Below, piece after piece: positions 33,978-45,982 of a stretch of 64,000 nucleotides of DNA. Position numbers and translations under genes: made by a program. Numbering within the stretch: the first letter of the stretch is position 1; the number at the start of each line of letters is the position of its first letter. Source of the DNA: Sistotremastrum niveocremeum HHB9708 (taxonomy: Eukaryota; Basidiomycota; Agaricomycetes; Sistotremastrales; Sistotremastraceae); NCBI GenBank assembly GCA_001630475.1, contig KV419409.1:62001-126000 (forward strand), written 5' to 3'. Below the pieces are notes generated by a model that saw only the letters and a program-made list of their open reading frames with translations, was not told the origin of the DNA and did no database searches.

Positions 33978-34330
33978 AGATAATTGAGACGATTTGACAG
34001 CAGAGCAAACAGCAAAGAGACGACCAAAGACCGAAACACTCGTTAGCCTTGAAAATAGATAATACAGCATTCAGAGGTTCCCTCTTAGACTCCCAGACAT
34101 CCTCAGTACCTATCATGATGTTTATGGTCGAGGCGAAAGCACGGAGGCAGATTTCGGCATGACTCCGGCATCGCAGCGGCAGGCGCCCTCAAGTTCGCTG
34201 GACCATCCATCTGACTTACAGGCCTAGGTGGCATCCTGAAAATCTTCGGGAGTTGTGTGCTTATGCTAGTAATTCTAGAAGTCATCGTTATCGAACATGG
34301 CTCATCTCTCGCATTCTCCGACCCAACGCA
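33978..34330. other. Intergenic, promoter region of NLR 1
   Basis: No gene seen. It carries the 3' end of the SHB17-like gene and upstream sequence of the first NLR-like gene. Confidence 0.4.
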
Positions 34331-37300
34331 ATGCCAGCAGTGGTTGGAGGCTATGTATCCAGCAAGTCAGCCACAAGCTCTGCCGTGGCTTTCGCTGCGC
34401 TAAGGTCCATCGCGGAACTTTCCTCGTCGTCATACGCTAGAATTATTGCCAACTTGGCCGTCGTGATAGTTGAAGTTCGTCGCCGCTCTATCTACATCGG
34501 TGAAACGATGTAATGGTTCACTGACTTCTACCCGCAGAACGTACAGGTTGGCCGCTTCTCTGCATGATCCGGACTCTTGAGCCACACTTATCACCCTCTG
34601 TAGGGAAAGTACAGCGAATGCTTGGCTGGTTTCAATGACCAAGTCTTGAGCACAGCGTGGGCGATTGCAGATGCGTTAGATAAATCAGGGGACCTCCTAT
34701 CCGAGGAGATTGTTCGTTGCGCGGGCCAGCTGCTGCGGTATGTGATCGAGGAAGGTCTCATGCGCGCTATCTCTGACTTTCGACTTGTGCAGGACATTGG
34801 AAAACATATCCGTTTCCATCCGTAGGCGCTTGGATCGCGGAAAATTCTTCAGACTATGGAATTCATCGGGAGAAAATGAGATCGTCCTGAAACACTCCGA
34901 AGACTTGGACAGATGTCTTTCCATTTTTCTGGTAATTCACTGTGGCAGTGTGTTTCCAGGCCTAAAATACTGATATGTTCTTCAGTTCCAGTCCAAGCTC
35001 GCCAACCTTCGTCAATCGAGTCGCTTGGTGAAGAGCACCAAAAATTTCGAGGACGAATTTGGAGACACGGTGCAGAAAGCATATCAGGAGCAAACGTCAC
35101 TGCTGGATCTCGTGGCCGTACGTCTTCAAGCCTGATTTGCACACATCCTGATTTGACATGAATGTTATATTTAGACACATACACCAACAATGTTGGAAGA
35201 ATGGTGAGGCAGATTTCTCATTGTCTACGTCATCTATTCAACATAATTCCAGTCGTCCTTCTGTCCTCCCTGCCTGCCCTCAGGTCTTTTTTGGACGTTC
35301 AGAGGCACTCTCGCTACTCCTCGACCAAGTTTGTACCCCGACGGCCACTAACGTCGCTATCCTAGGCTCCGGAGGGATAGGAAAGACAAGTCTTGCATTA
35401 ATGGCATTGCACCACGAACGAACTGTGACCGTTTTTGGCGGTCGTCGACGGTTCTTGCCATGCGAATCTCTTCCGGATGCCAAGGCACTCGTGGCCGCCG
35501 TCGGGCATTCATTTGGCATCTCGGGGAAGCAAATTCTTCAAGATCTCAAACACTTGCTTCTGAAGAAGAATTCGCCGAATTTGATCGTCCTCGACAACTT
35601 CGAGACGTCGTGGGAGTCGTCCGCCAAGCGAACTGAAGTGGAGGACGTCCTGGTGGCTTTGACAGATATTCCCTACCTCTCTGTCATAGTGACTATGCGT
35701 GGAGCGGAGCGTCCTTCTGGTGTCCTGTGGCGTCGTCCGTTTCTCCCTCCTCTTCCCAGTCTTGATCCGAATTTGTCAAAAGCTATGTTTGTAGCGATCT
35801 CCGATGTTGACGAGGACGATGAACATCTGGAAAGATTGTTAGAAGTCACGGACCACGTGCCCCTCGCGGTGACATTGATGGCAAACCTAGCGCAGTACAC
35901 AGGTTGTGGTGTCCTGCTATCGCGATGGAACGAAGAGAAGACCTCAATGCTTACACGAGGCTACGACGGTCGTCTCTCGAGCGTCGACGTCTCGATCCGA
36001 GTGTCACTGGGGAGCGAGCGGTTTCTCCGTTCCCCTCACGCCAAACTTCTCCTTCAGATCCTCTCACTTTTGCCTGACGGAGCTTCGAGATCAGCGCTCC
36101 CCTCGATGACAGGCCAAAGTGATGGAATACTATCCGCCATCTCCACTCTAAAGCAGGTCGGGCTTGCGCAGGAAGATTCGACTGGAAATATCCGCGTCCT
36201 CTGTCCCGTGAGAGAATATGTCACCAAGCATCTTCCTATGACCAACTCCGAACTTGCGCCCCTGAGGACTTATTATTATGCCTTTACTTCACAGCTGGCT
36301 GAAAGCTCGGAGAAGCAACCTGGGATGGAAGAATTGGCGATGTTCAAATGGCAAATGGCCAATATGTCGACGGTTCTACTTCATGCCCTTCGAAGCGACG
36401 AGCCACAAGTCGAGACCATTAGCGCGTTTCTCCGCTTGGGCTCCTTCGCTTGGGCGCCCGGCGTGTCTGCTGAGCTGTTTCCCGCAGCTCTACAGGTTGC
36501 TCGTGATCTTCAGTCGCAAAAGCTCGAAGCTGACTGCTTGGTCTTCCACTATCGCTTTTCTAACTCAGGACATAACGAAGACAGCCTGCGCGAGCTGCAA
36601 TCAGCCGCAAAGATATATCGACACCGAAATTCCGAAGACGACGCCCCAAACTTGGCGCAGTGTCTTAGCTGCTTGGGGGACTCTTACAGGCGTTTAGGCG
36701 ATTTCGGAGAATCGATCAAATTTCATCTGGAAGCGGTCGAGCTTTACACACGATGTGGCAATTATGAGATGATGGTTGAATCCCTTCGTAGGCTCGCGAA
36801 TGCTTATTCGGCTGCGTGCATGCCCCTGGAGGCCTCTCGAACCATCGAGCAGGCCCTGACCATGTCCGAAAAACATGGCTTGCACCTCATAACCGCATCG
36901 ATTCTCAAGATCATGGGCGTCGTCCAATATACTAGGGCGGCATTCCCATTGGCCTTTCGCACTCTGAAACGAAGCGCTGAGCTGCAGTATCAAATCCTTG
37001 GAGAGTCCAGAGCTTACGACGAGACTCTTCTCATGATCGGCATCACTTGTCATAAGCAGTCACGATTGAAAAACGCTCACGAATATCTCACAAGAGCTCA
37101 TCGAATATCGGCGAAATTTGGGAAACCTGATTGGATCGCGATGTCCACTTTGTGTTTGGGCGCTGTAGCTCTGGATCGATCTGAGATGGACCTAGCTATG
37201 CGGCATTTTCATGTCTCTCTTCGTCGATTCACAGAGCTGGGGCACGCCAATAATCAAGCACAATGTCTCATTGAAATTGCAAAGCTTGAGCTGCGGAGAC

Positions 37301-37809
37301 ATAATATCACGACGGCCTGGACGCATCTGTTGGAAGCCCGGAAGCGCATTCGCGGGCCTAGAGATGTCAAGCTTGACGCTGAGGTTGCAGTGATTTATCA
37401 AATGGGTGAGGTCGCCTATGCCAGGAAGAACCATGCATCTGCTCTGACACTATTCATTACGTCCTGCATCATCGATTGTCGCATCTCGGACCGTTCGGGA
37501 GTCGCAGAGTGTATCAAACGGATCGGGGACATCATGCTTGCGGACGGCGCGATCGATGATGCAAAGGCTTGCTATATGTCGTCACTGGGCTTGACAGAGC
37601 ACCTCGGGGTTCGTCGCCAGATCGCCGACTGCATGGCCGCCTTGGGGGACGTAGCATTGCATAGGGATGAATCCGCTGCCGCCGAACGATGGCATCACGA
37701 CGCTCTCTTACTTTATGAGAAAGCCGAAGATCAAGTCGGACAAAAAGCTTGCAGGGAGAAGATTTCTGCGTATGGCTCGCCATGCACTTCGCAAAGTGAC
37801 TTCTCCTAA
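34331..37809 (+). CDS. NLR-like STAND ATPase 1 (helical-bundle - NB-ARC - TPR)
   Basis: Predicted 1,047 residues in seven exons: 34331-34474, 34538-34546, 34604-34737, 34793-34931, 34986-35117, 35175-35203 and 35253-37809. The first six encode about 195 residues of amphipathic helices (ALRSIAELSSSSYARIIANL; VLSTAWAIADALDKSGDLLS; ENISVSIRRRLDRGKFFRLW; LDRCLSIFLFQSKLANLRQS). This resembles the HeLo-like/MLKL-type four-helix bundle at the N-terminus of many fungal NLRs, a cell-killing module in studied cases. The core begins CPQVFFGRSEAL, with Walker A GSGGIGKTSLAL, Walker B LIVLDNFETSWE, sensor VTMRGAERP, the HVPLAVTLMANLAQ (GLPLA-like) motif and a winged-helix segment ending LCPVREYV. From about residue 640 come about nine TPRs (LAQCLSCLGDSYRRLGDFGE; MSTLCLGAVALDRSEMDLAM). 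Role inferred: ligand-gated oligomerising receptor in self/non-self response. Confidence 0.82.
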
Positions 37810-38481
37810 GAACGGTTTGCAGAATACGAATAGTTGCTTCATGAAAACTGTGCTGGCGTGTGTAGAGGGGATACTCAGATCGAGGAGTTCACAGTCCTAT
37901 AATGACATGAGCCATTTTTCCCCGAATGTGGATGATTTGATATCGATGTGTGGTTATTCCCGTGACTTGTTTTCTTCTCACAACGGCCGAGCTTTTGAAA
38001 GCAATGGAGCCTAATGCACGTCGTGATCAGCTGCACAATCACGTAGTCTAGAAAAATCTTTACTTGCCTGTGGTCGCTTGAATATCACTTGAATATCTCG
38101 CCATTCCGAAGCTTCCGACTGTCTATACGCATTTTCCCTCGAGGGATCGCTTCAAATAAATGCATGGATACAACATTTGATACCTGGAAGCTTTATACGT
38201 GCCCTAGATGGGAGGCGTTACATCTGCGCTCGTTGCCACTGAAGTTGCCATTCTGAGCGGTGCAAAGTTGACTTTCCGTGGCGGTGTTTGTCCATGCTTG
38301 CAACGCGTCGAGCTCGAAATTTCGTTTGCACGATCAAGGTGGGTCGCGTTCGTCGTGCCTGTATGACCAATTGAACTGAAATTTCTAGTTTGGTTTATGC
38401 TCTTCACTGTCTCAAAGACGTCGAGCCTAGAGTTCACTCCTGAGGCCTGAATATTCAGTCGGCGAAAGTGCCTGGCCACAA
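37810..38481. other. Intergenic, no gene seen
   Basis: 3' flank of NLR 1 and promoter of NUP188. A short open frame continues past the NLR stop in another phase but has no domain. Confidence 0.4.
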
Positions 38482-41400
38482 ATGGCCAGTTCGTCCACCC
38501 GATCCGACCTCATTGACGCGTAAGAAGGTCATCTTTCAACAATTCAGGATGTTCATACGTACCTAGGACATTTCATTCTCTCTACACGCAGCTTTCTAAC
38601 CCCTCCGAAAGCACGTCCAGCGAGCAGATTGTCCAGTCTCTTCAATTTCGACTCTCGAAGCTCAAGAATTGCACGGAACCATATGGCAAACCCAATGAAG
38701 CCTCTCGAGCGAAAGTTGAGAAGGGCTCTGTCAAGCTTGATGACGGTTCGACCATAAATGTGGAGGACGAGGACAAAACCTATGTTTGGGCTATAAGCGA
38801 GCGGTTCGGGATTGACGAAGTGGATGCTTTGGTCACCTTGCGTTCGTTTCTTTATAACGAGGGTCTGCCGGATCGTGTGATGGGTGAAGAGAAAGACACC
38901 CTCATTGCGGACCTACTGGAAGCCATTACCCCATTCCACTTCGAAGAAAGGCTCTCAATATTGAGGCTTTTCATTCCTCTGTTTCGTGGCTACGAGAATC
39001 CTCTCGATCCCGTCCATGAAATTGCGCAAAAAATACTTCCTGATATCCTTGACGTACCCTCCAAGTTTCCCCACACCCTTACCGAGCAATACCTTCGCAG
39101 AGGCACGCAGGAGCTTCCACCGAAGTTGCTCTCCAATCCTCGGAGCGCTTCAAGAATAGCCAAACAAAACCTGAGGGAACAGCTTTCGCTGTTGGAGGTT
39201 CTTTTTTGGTCGATCTGGTCATACGTACCTTGTGACGGTCCCTTGACACTGGCCATCTTTGATGCTGGCTACAAGAGTGATCTTGGTGCGGTACAGAAAA
39301 ACGCGACTTTACTTCTCGACGAAGAAGGTAGTAGAATTCTGCACGATATCGAGAGCATCTGGATACTTCTTTTCATCGAAACGCTCAATTTGGAGAAAGT
39401 CACTGATGACGAAATTCACGACATTGGTGGCTTCACTTTGACCACTGATCCGAAAGTTGTTGTTGACATTCACAACCGTGTCATGTCCAATTTGGATCCT
39501 CGGTATTCGCCCGTCATTCTAGCGTGGGCCACAATGTTGCAGCGATTCTTCAGCTCGATGAAGGATCTCGCCGATCTTCCACCAAAATATAAACCTATCC
39601 TACACATCATCCAACCTCCAGTCAATTCACATACAACTAAAATCCCAGACCGTATCTTCAAAAGCATGATTGATTATGCTACACGACATGACGTCCTGTG
39701 TTTTGAAAGACTACAGGCATTGGTTTCCTCTTCCCCTCTCTTCAATACTGCTGCTGCCTGGAGCTCGAACTCTGCTCTCGCGGATCCCAATGCAATTGCA
39801 TATCGCTCTGTCCTGAAAGGTAGTGTGGAGCATTTCTCCCTTGTACTCATTCGCTAAATCCTGATCAAGGTCTTTTGATCGCCACCTCTGAATTGGTCCA
39901 GCTCGAATACTTGCCCAATCCAAGTTTATTCCTCGAACTCTGGATGACTCTTTTTGGAAATGGCGAGGGCCAATCAGTTGCACCGCTGTGTCGCCAGTAC
40001 TGGGACTTTGACTACAAAGTAAATGCCTCCCGACGTGCAATACTCGATATGACACGCGCCTACTTTCCCGTGTACATCAATCCCATTGTGCGCCTTCTAA
40101 GATCCATGGCTGGGTCCGGTTCATTACCCGTCGAGATTGGCGTCGACGCCGCTGACGAAGACGGCGCTGTTTGCTCGTCATATGTATTTCACTATCTTCG
40201 TGAACTGCAGAGCTTCACAGTCATTGCGTCAGCCGCCCAGCTATCGGGACCCGAAGCTCTGTTCCAAAAACGATCGGATGGCAGATCATACACGAACACT
40301 AAGTCGATGAGACTACCGGGCGGCTCGATGTTGCCGTTGCACTCCGTTGGAACCATTCTCACCCAAAGCTCGGCTCCCGATGAGGGCATCGCGATTTCTT
40401 GGGAACACACTCATTCAGGTTGGAGCCTCCTACTCGATATTCTGCGTGGATACGTGAAACATCGTACGGGTGCGCTCCGCGTAGCTCATGGAGTACCTGT
40501 GAATCGGCCATCATCCAAAGTAATCAACTTTACGTTGGCCGATATTGGCATCCAAAGTGCCGCCGAAAGCGAAGAAACCGTGACCAACATCCTGGATCTC
40601 ATCCGTACTGTCGTGCAAAACAAAGTGGATATCGCTGCTCAGTTGATCGAGTCGCTGGAGGATTCCATTGGCGAATCAACCGCCCAAGGCGCAGATCTTG
40701 TAGAGCTGACCACTTCTATCCTTGAAGACTCTCTTCGACAATCCTCACAAAGTAGACGAGCTCCACCTATACGCCTGATTGTTTCGGCCATAAGCGTCCT
40801 ATCCAGCCTCCTACCGCTTCCGTCATTCTCCAGCAGGGTATGGCTTTATCTGCGAACCTCGACAGTATTGCTGGGATCCTCTAGAGGCAGCACATCGACG
40901 CCTGCTAATCTCGTCATGGAGAGAGCTTCAGGCACTTATACGATCACCCTGTCTGTGCTTGATTTAGTTCGCGCCCTGTTTGATGAGGCACTTGCTTCTT
41001 TACTCGTTTCGGAGTCCAGTTTATCTATCAAGCTAGAAATTTTGCGGCGTGCTGTCGTTTTCGTTCATACCGAGATATGGATCGGCCATTCAGGGTGGAA
41101 ATATTCACAGCTTGGCGACCGATTCGACATCAGTCGCAAGGTGTCCTCGCTATATGCAGATATCCTCAGAAATGCCAGTATCTCTTCCGGAGTCAGCACT
41201 GGGCCATTCGCAGAGCTCGCAAACTTCATTGTCGATAATTTCATATATCATGGAACTTCCAGCTCGGTCAATCCATTAGTCTCTAGCCTTGCTAATGGCC
41301 GCGAACTCCTCTTTAGGTTGTTCCGCGAACGACGATATTCAGACGCCAGACGATTCGTCCAGCTGCTGGAATCGCACCTTCTACTGACTCGTACACTTCT

Positions 41401-44400
41401 ATCTCGGAAGTTGGCTGCGCCAGCGAATGCCCGGTTGACTCTCTTGGAACAGTTGCTGTGTTCTAGCTCTCCCATCGCTTCGAGCTCCATCTCGCGTCCG
41501 CGGTTCACTATAGAGCCTATCGACACAATAGCGTCATACACATGGGACCGGGCGCTTGGTAGAACAGCGCCCTTGGAAGCTATCAAACTGGTGACCGCGC
41601 TGTGCGATTCACTAGCCCGACTACAGCCTCCTCAAAGCATCGTAAGCCATCTTGCCGATGCAGAAACCACTGCGGCTAAACTCATTCGAATCGCTCGACA
41701 CCCATATGACGATCTCGCGCTTCGAGATGCGGTGTGGGATTTCATTAACCTCGCTGTGGAAACGCAGCCTGCTTTCTCCAGCTTCTTCATTACCGGCCGA
41801 TCCGCCACACCGAGGTCCATCGCAGATAATGAAGAAACGGAAAAGAAAGGGACGAAGCGAGTTACTGCGCTGTCAGTTGCACGAGAAACCATTGAAGGTT
41901 GGAAGAATCTTTGGGAATTCAACCCCCATGTCTTGGCTTCAGCCGTGCGTTTTCTGGACATCGCGTGGCAACACTTCTCCGATCATTCCGATTCCTTGAA
42001 TGTAGTTCGCAAAGACGGCAACTTCTGGAAATCGCTGATTGCGTTAGCTAATGAGGAATTGGGGCCCGCACCAGATTGTGTTATCGGGGACGAAATTCAG
42101 ATCGACGGCGAGATCCATTCCAATCTCCATGACGCGGTAGCGACCTACTCTTATCGAGCAACAGCCAAGGCCAAAGCCCTCCACTTACTGTCCGTTGAGA
42201 TCCAGGAAGCCGCGCCATTGGAAGGCGGGGATTCCCCGTCTTCCGTGGTTATTTTGGAATTGCTGCGTAAGGAAGATGTCCTGACTGAACATCTCATGGA
42301 AGCAGTTTCGACGTCCTTCAAACCTGATCTTCATTCATCTCTCATGGACGACTTGGACACCTTCTTTCCCGCCATTGCTTTGGAAAGCTTGAACCTTCGC
42401 GACTTACCCTCAGATCGGGGATTCGGGGATGATTATCTCTATTTCATTCGCGACGTCCGACGTAGGACAAGAACACTCCTCTCGTCTGAGCATCACCTGG
42501 CTGCCAAGGTCGAACAAGTCATCTACGCCACTTATTCTATCAACCTGAATTGGTCTCTCGCTGATAGCCAAATCGCTCTCACCAAGTCGTGGTCCGATTT
42601 GTTGAGCAGTGTTATATCGACGGCGCGGAAAGACAGCAAGATCCGTGAAAATGCTCTTACTCTAGCTAAAAGCATCTCAAACATCATCTCATCAGAGACC
42701 CGTGCCGGGATCGTCATGCAGAATGTACACTCTGAAAGATTGAAAATCCTGCTGGCTTTGCTTCAAATTGCCTGGTTCGGCAAGCCTTTGTCTAAAACGG
42801 AAATAGTTCATTTCGTTGAGATGGCCGGTCATCTGGCGGAAATCATCACCAGCGAGATATTCCCTCCTAACGCGTCATTCGCTCGAGACTGCAAGGCTCC
42901 CTTCCATCGCACTCTCCTTCAAATATTATTTTATGTTGCCAAACGAGGGCGAGAATTGAACTCTGGTAACGATCACATGAAGACAGATGATCGCATGACA
43001 CTCGCGAAGTCTGTTCATGTAGGGCTTCTCTTGGTCATTGACGGCCTCTGTGGATTATTTGACATCATCAAGGTTGACGATTCCGATATGCTGCAACACG
43101 AGTTGAACCTTTTCATTTCCGTTTTTCATGAGTGTACACGGATGGAACTGGATCTTCCCCCGTCACTGTGGTTCAGCAAGTGTCTCGAGCTTGGTTTGAT
43201 TCGGATCAGCGTCGAGCTTCTCGCACTCTTGTTTGCGAGAAACGGAGTGCAGCCAGATCGAATACTCCCTTTGCTATCTTTCTACATGACCATCGTGGAA
43301 TACCCTAGTGCTGCCGAACGCCTAGCCACGGAAGGCATCATGGCTGCCTGCAGTAGGTTGTCCGCGGACGCTCCCAGTGAAGTTTGGTGCTCCGTGATAT
43401 CCATCGTCTCATCTCTCATTGCTTCTATCGGTTCTCGCGGCACCTTCGTGGAACTCGACCTATGTGCATTTATCGAGGTCCATGGAGAACGCATCGGTCA
43501 AGCATTCGCCTGGACCGTCGACGAAACTCTGTCGTCTTCGATAGTGGACGAAATGCAACGCTTATCCGAGATGTTCCGCTTGATGGCTGAGGCCTGTTCT
43601 GCGGGGTTCAGGCGAGATACAACGCCCATGAATATACTTCGAGCCTTTTGCGAACCGGCGCTGACGTTCCTTCAGCAACTGAACTATGCCTTTACTCACC
43701 CTAATCATTTGGCGAGTTTGCTAGAGATCAGCGGTACACTCGACCCTCCTAAAACAGGAGACGGCTTGTCGCCTTCGACTACCCACAGCTTGGCGGACCT
43801 GCTGGACGTCAGCAAGAGGCCCGTAGAATCACGCTATATTTACAGATTACTTTTGACTGCAAGCAACCTAGTCGCAACACTATCAACCATCAGTGGGTCG
43901 CAGGGTATCTTGTCGCGCGAGGAGCTTGAGCGTAAAGATTTGACGATCACCCTTCTCGTTCCTGTAAGTTCTTCCTGTGCCTATTCTTAATCCGATGCTG
44001 ATTGTCCGCAGCATATCAAAGTCAACCTAAGCGAGCCAGCGTCTTTAGGAACGATATCAGAGCTTGCCTCCCGCGCTTGTGATATGCTTGAGGCGACGGT
44101 TCGTCTCTCGAACTCAGCGCCTACAACGAACGCAAATAGAACGACGCCTTCTCTGGATACGAATAAGATCAAATCTGCAGCTCAACACATGGCAGAGGCG
44201 TCGCTTATCTTCATTGCAACTCAGACTGTAGCTTGGCTGTCAAAATCGCTGAGCGAACATTCTGGGAACATGGATGTTGAAGAGCTCGGTATGCAGGAAT
44301 CTACAGGGCACCACGATGGTCGGCTGCGGCAGACAATCAGTGCGGACCGTGCGCGGAGGAACATGACCGGGGAGTTAGTGGGCGAGATTGTGAGCCTGAT

Positions 44401-44506
44401 GAGGAGATGTCAGGCGACGTTGGAGAAGAGTGGTGTCACGAAAAGCGAAAATATCGCATTGCTTCTCAAGACTTTCCTGGAAGATCGAGCGAGCGCTTAT
44501 TTATAA
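38482..44506 (+). CDS. NUP188: Nucleoporin Nup188
   Basis: Large alpha-solenoid scaffold nucleoporin of the inner ring, which pairs with Nic96/Nup93 and helps control passage of inner-nuclear-membrane proteins. Four exons with consistent phases (38482-38519, 38567-39819, 39870-43963, 44012-44506) give 1,959 residues, at the long end for the family. The start MASSSTRSDLIDA leads to TFHSLYTQLSNPSESTSSEQ. Recognised segments: YVWAISERFGIDEVDALVTL, FIPLFRGYENPLDPVHEIAQ, LSLLEVLFWSIW, and after intron 2 CRQYWDFDYKVNASRRAILD, the hallmark QFW-D-red-RR region. The rest is helical repeats rich in Leu and Ser with no motif. The C-terminus (LVPHIKVNLSEPAS ... FLEDRASAYL) follows the 48-nt last intron. 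It sits between the two NLR-like genes on the same strand. Confidence 0.9.
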
Positions 44507-45982
44507 AGCAGTTCTGCATGTATTGTAGTAGTATAATGACTTGTCTAGCAATCGACTTTGTAGTATGAGACACCGTTGATTTGCAGCTGTTCTGCCCACG
44601 AAAGATCGGAGGAGTTTCAAAATGCATTGCAAAGAAAAAGGTTGGAGACGCCCCAAATACACGCGCATTCCTGGTCGCTGGACAAGTATGGGAACGAAGT
44701 AACTACTCAGGCTCAGCACCGTCAGAGATTATTGATGCCGATATGGAGGTTTTTATGCAATGCCACCACCAAGATCTTGATGTTCTCTCACAGAAGCCGA
44801 CCACGGCAAAGCAACCAAAGATATCAGGGCCAGAGATGGGTAAACCGTTGAGATCACGGCTAGAGCCCTCAGGCCCCATGGGCGATGCCGTTTGTACATG
44901 TCGGTATCGCTGCTCTTCTCCAAATCATCGACGACGGAGGGTCGAAAGGCGTCATTGTGGTGGTCAGCCCGGAGGGAGGATCAGATAAGCATAGGATATA
45001 TCTGCATATTTAGTTGGTGCCGCTGATTGAGAGCCCACTGATCGATGTGCCTTCTCCCATAACGAAAGGGATACATGTTCTGCCAATTTTGCCGCAACCA
45101 GATGAGTGACGAGTACCGGGGAGGTCTGGAGGCGAGTTCAGTATCTCTTGCAAGTAGAAGTGTCGTCGGGAGCAGAAAGGTCAGCACATGTTTATCGTGG
45201 GCAATGTGTCCTTAGACTGGGGATCGCAGTGTGCCCGGGCCCTTGCTCCTTGCATGGGTGTATTTTCCTGTGATTAGTATCTAACGCAACCTCGAATTGG
45301 ATGTAATTCTTGATACCTTTTCTTTCAAAATGTGTGGTTCAAATAGACCAATTGGCGCATCAAAGAGAAATTCAGCAGCCACAGAACAGGGCACACGAGA
45401 TGGTGGTGTACTCTGGTGTACTTGATGGTGTATCAGACGGCAAGTCCGATTCCGATTCCGAAACTTGCAATGATCATGATCATTCCAAAGAAGTTTTCAA
45501 AAATTCATTCCTCCAGAGCGGAAGCCTTACATAACCTGAGGTCTGCAAAGATCATGGCAAGGTTCATTGCAAAATGTATTTCTGCCTTAAGGTCGCAAGT
45601 TGCTACGCATTGACTGCAGTGCAAATCGGCAGTTTCCGACGCTAGCATGACTAGTAGTGAACCCTGCAGAACACGATACCAACGTCAGTTACCGACCAGA
45701 CTCGATATATCCATGACAGGCCTCGCTGCTTGTACTTCTTCTATGATTCCTGCTGGATCTATTTGTCGTTGCTTCATATACTTTGATCGCGAAACTACTC
45801 GAACGCAGGCCAGTCCGAGCCTGGGATGCGCCAGAAAGCCTGTTACGCATACCGACACCCTGCTCAGAGGCTAGCCCAGCGCAGAAGTTTTCTTTAGCCG
45901 AGGATGGCCGGGACTCACAGGGAACAGAGGTCCCCAGCTCGCTAGCTGGCGGCTAACCAGACACACCCACTCCCATTTCTCA
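44507..45982. other. 1.5-kb intergenic region, no gene accepted
   Basis: Open frames at 44576-44988 (plus) and 44981-45187 (minus) have no recognisable domain and no conserved partner. A short hydrophobic minus-strand stretch near 45430-45500 (MIMIIASFGIGIGLAV) ends at once. The region may hold decayed coding sequence; no repeat ends or transposon signature were found. Confidence 0.4.

Noticed and set aside
44576-44988. 135-codon plus-strand frame after NUP188
   Set aside because: No domain, paralog or splice support; left as intergenic.
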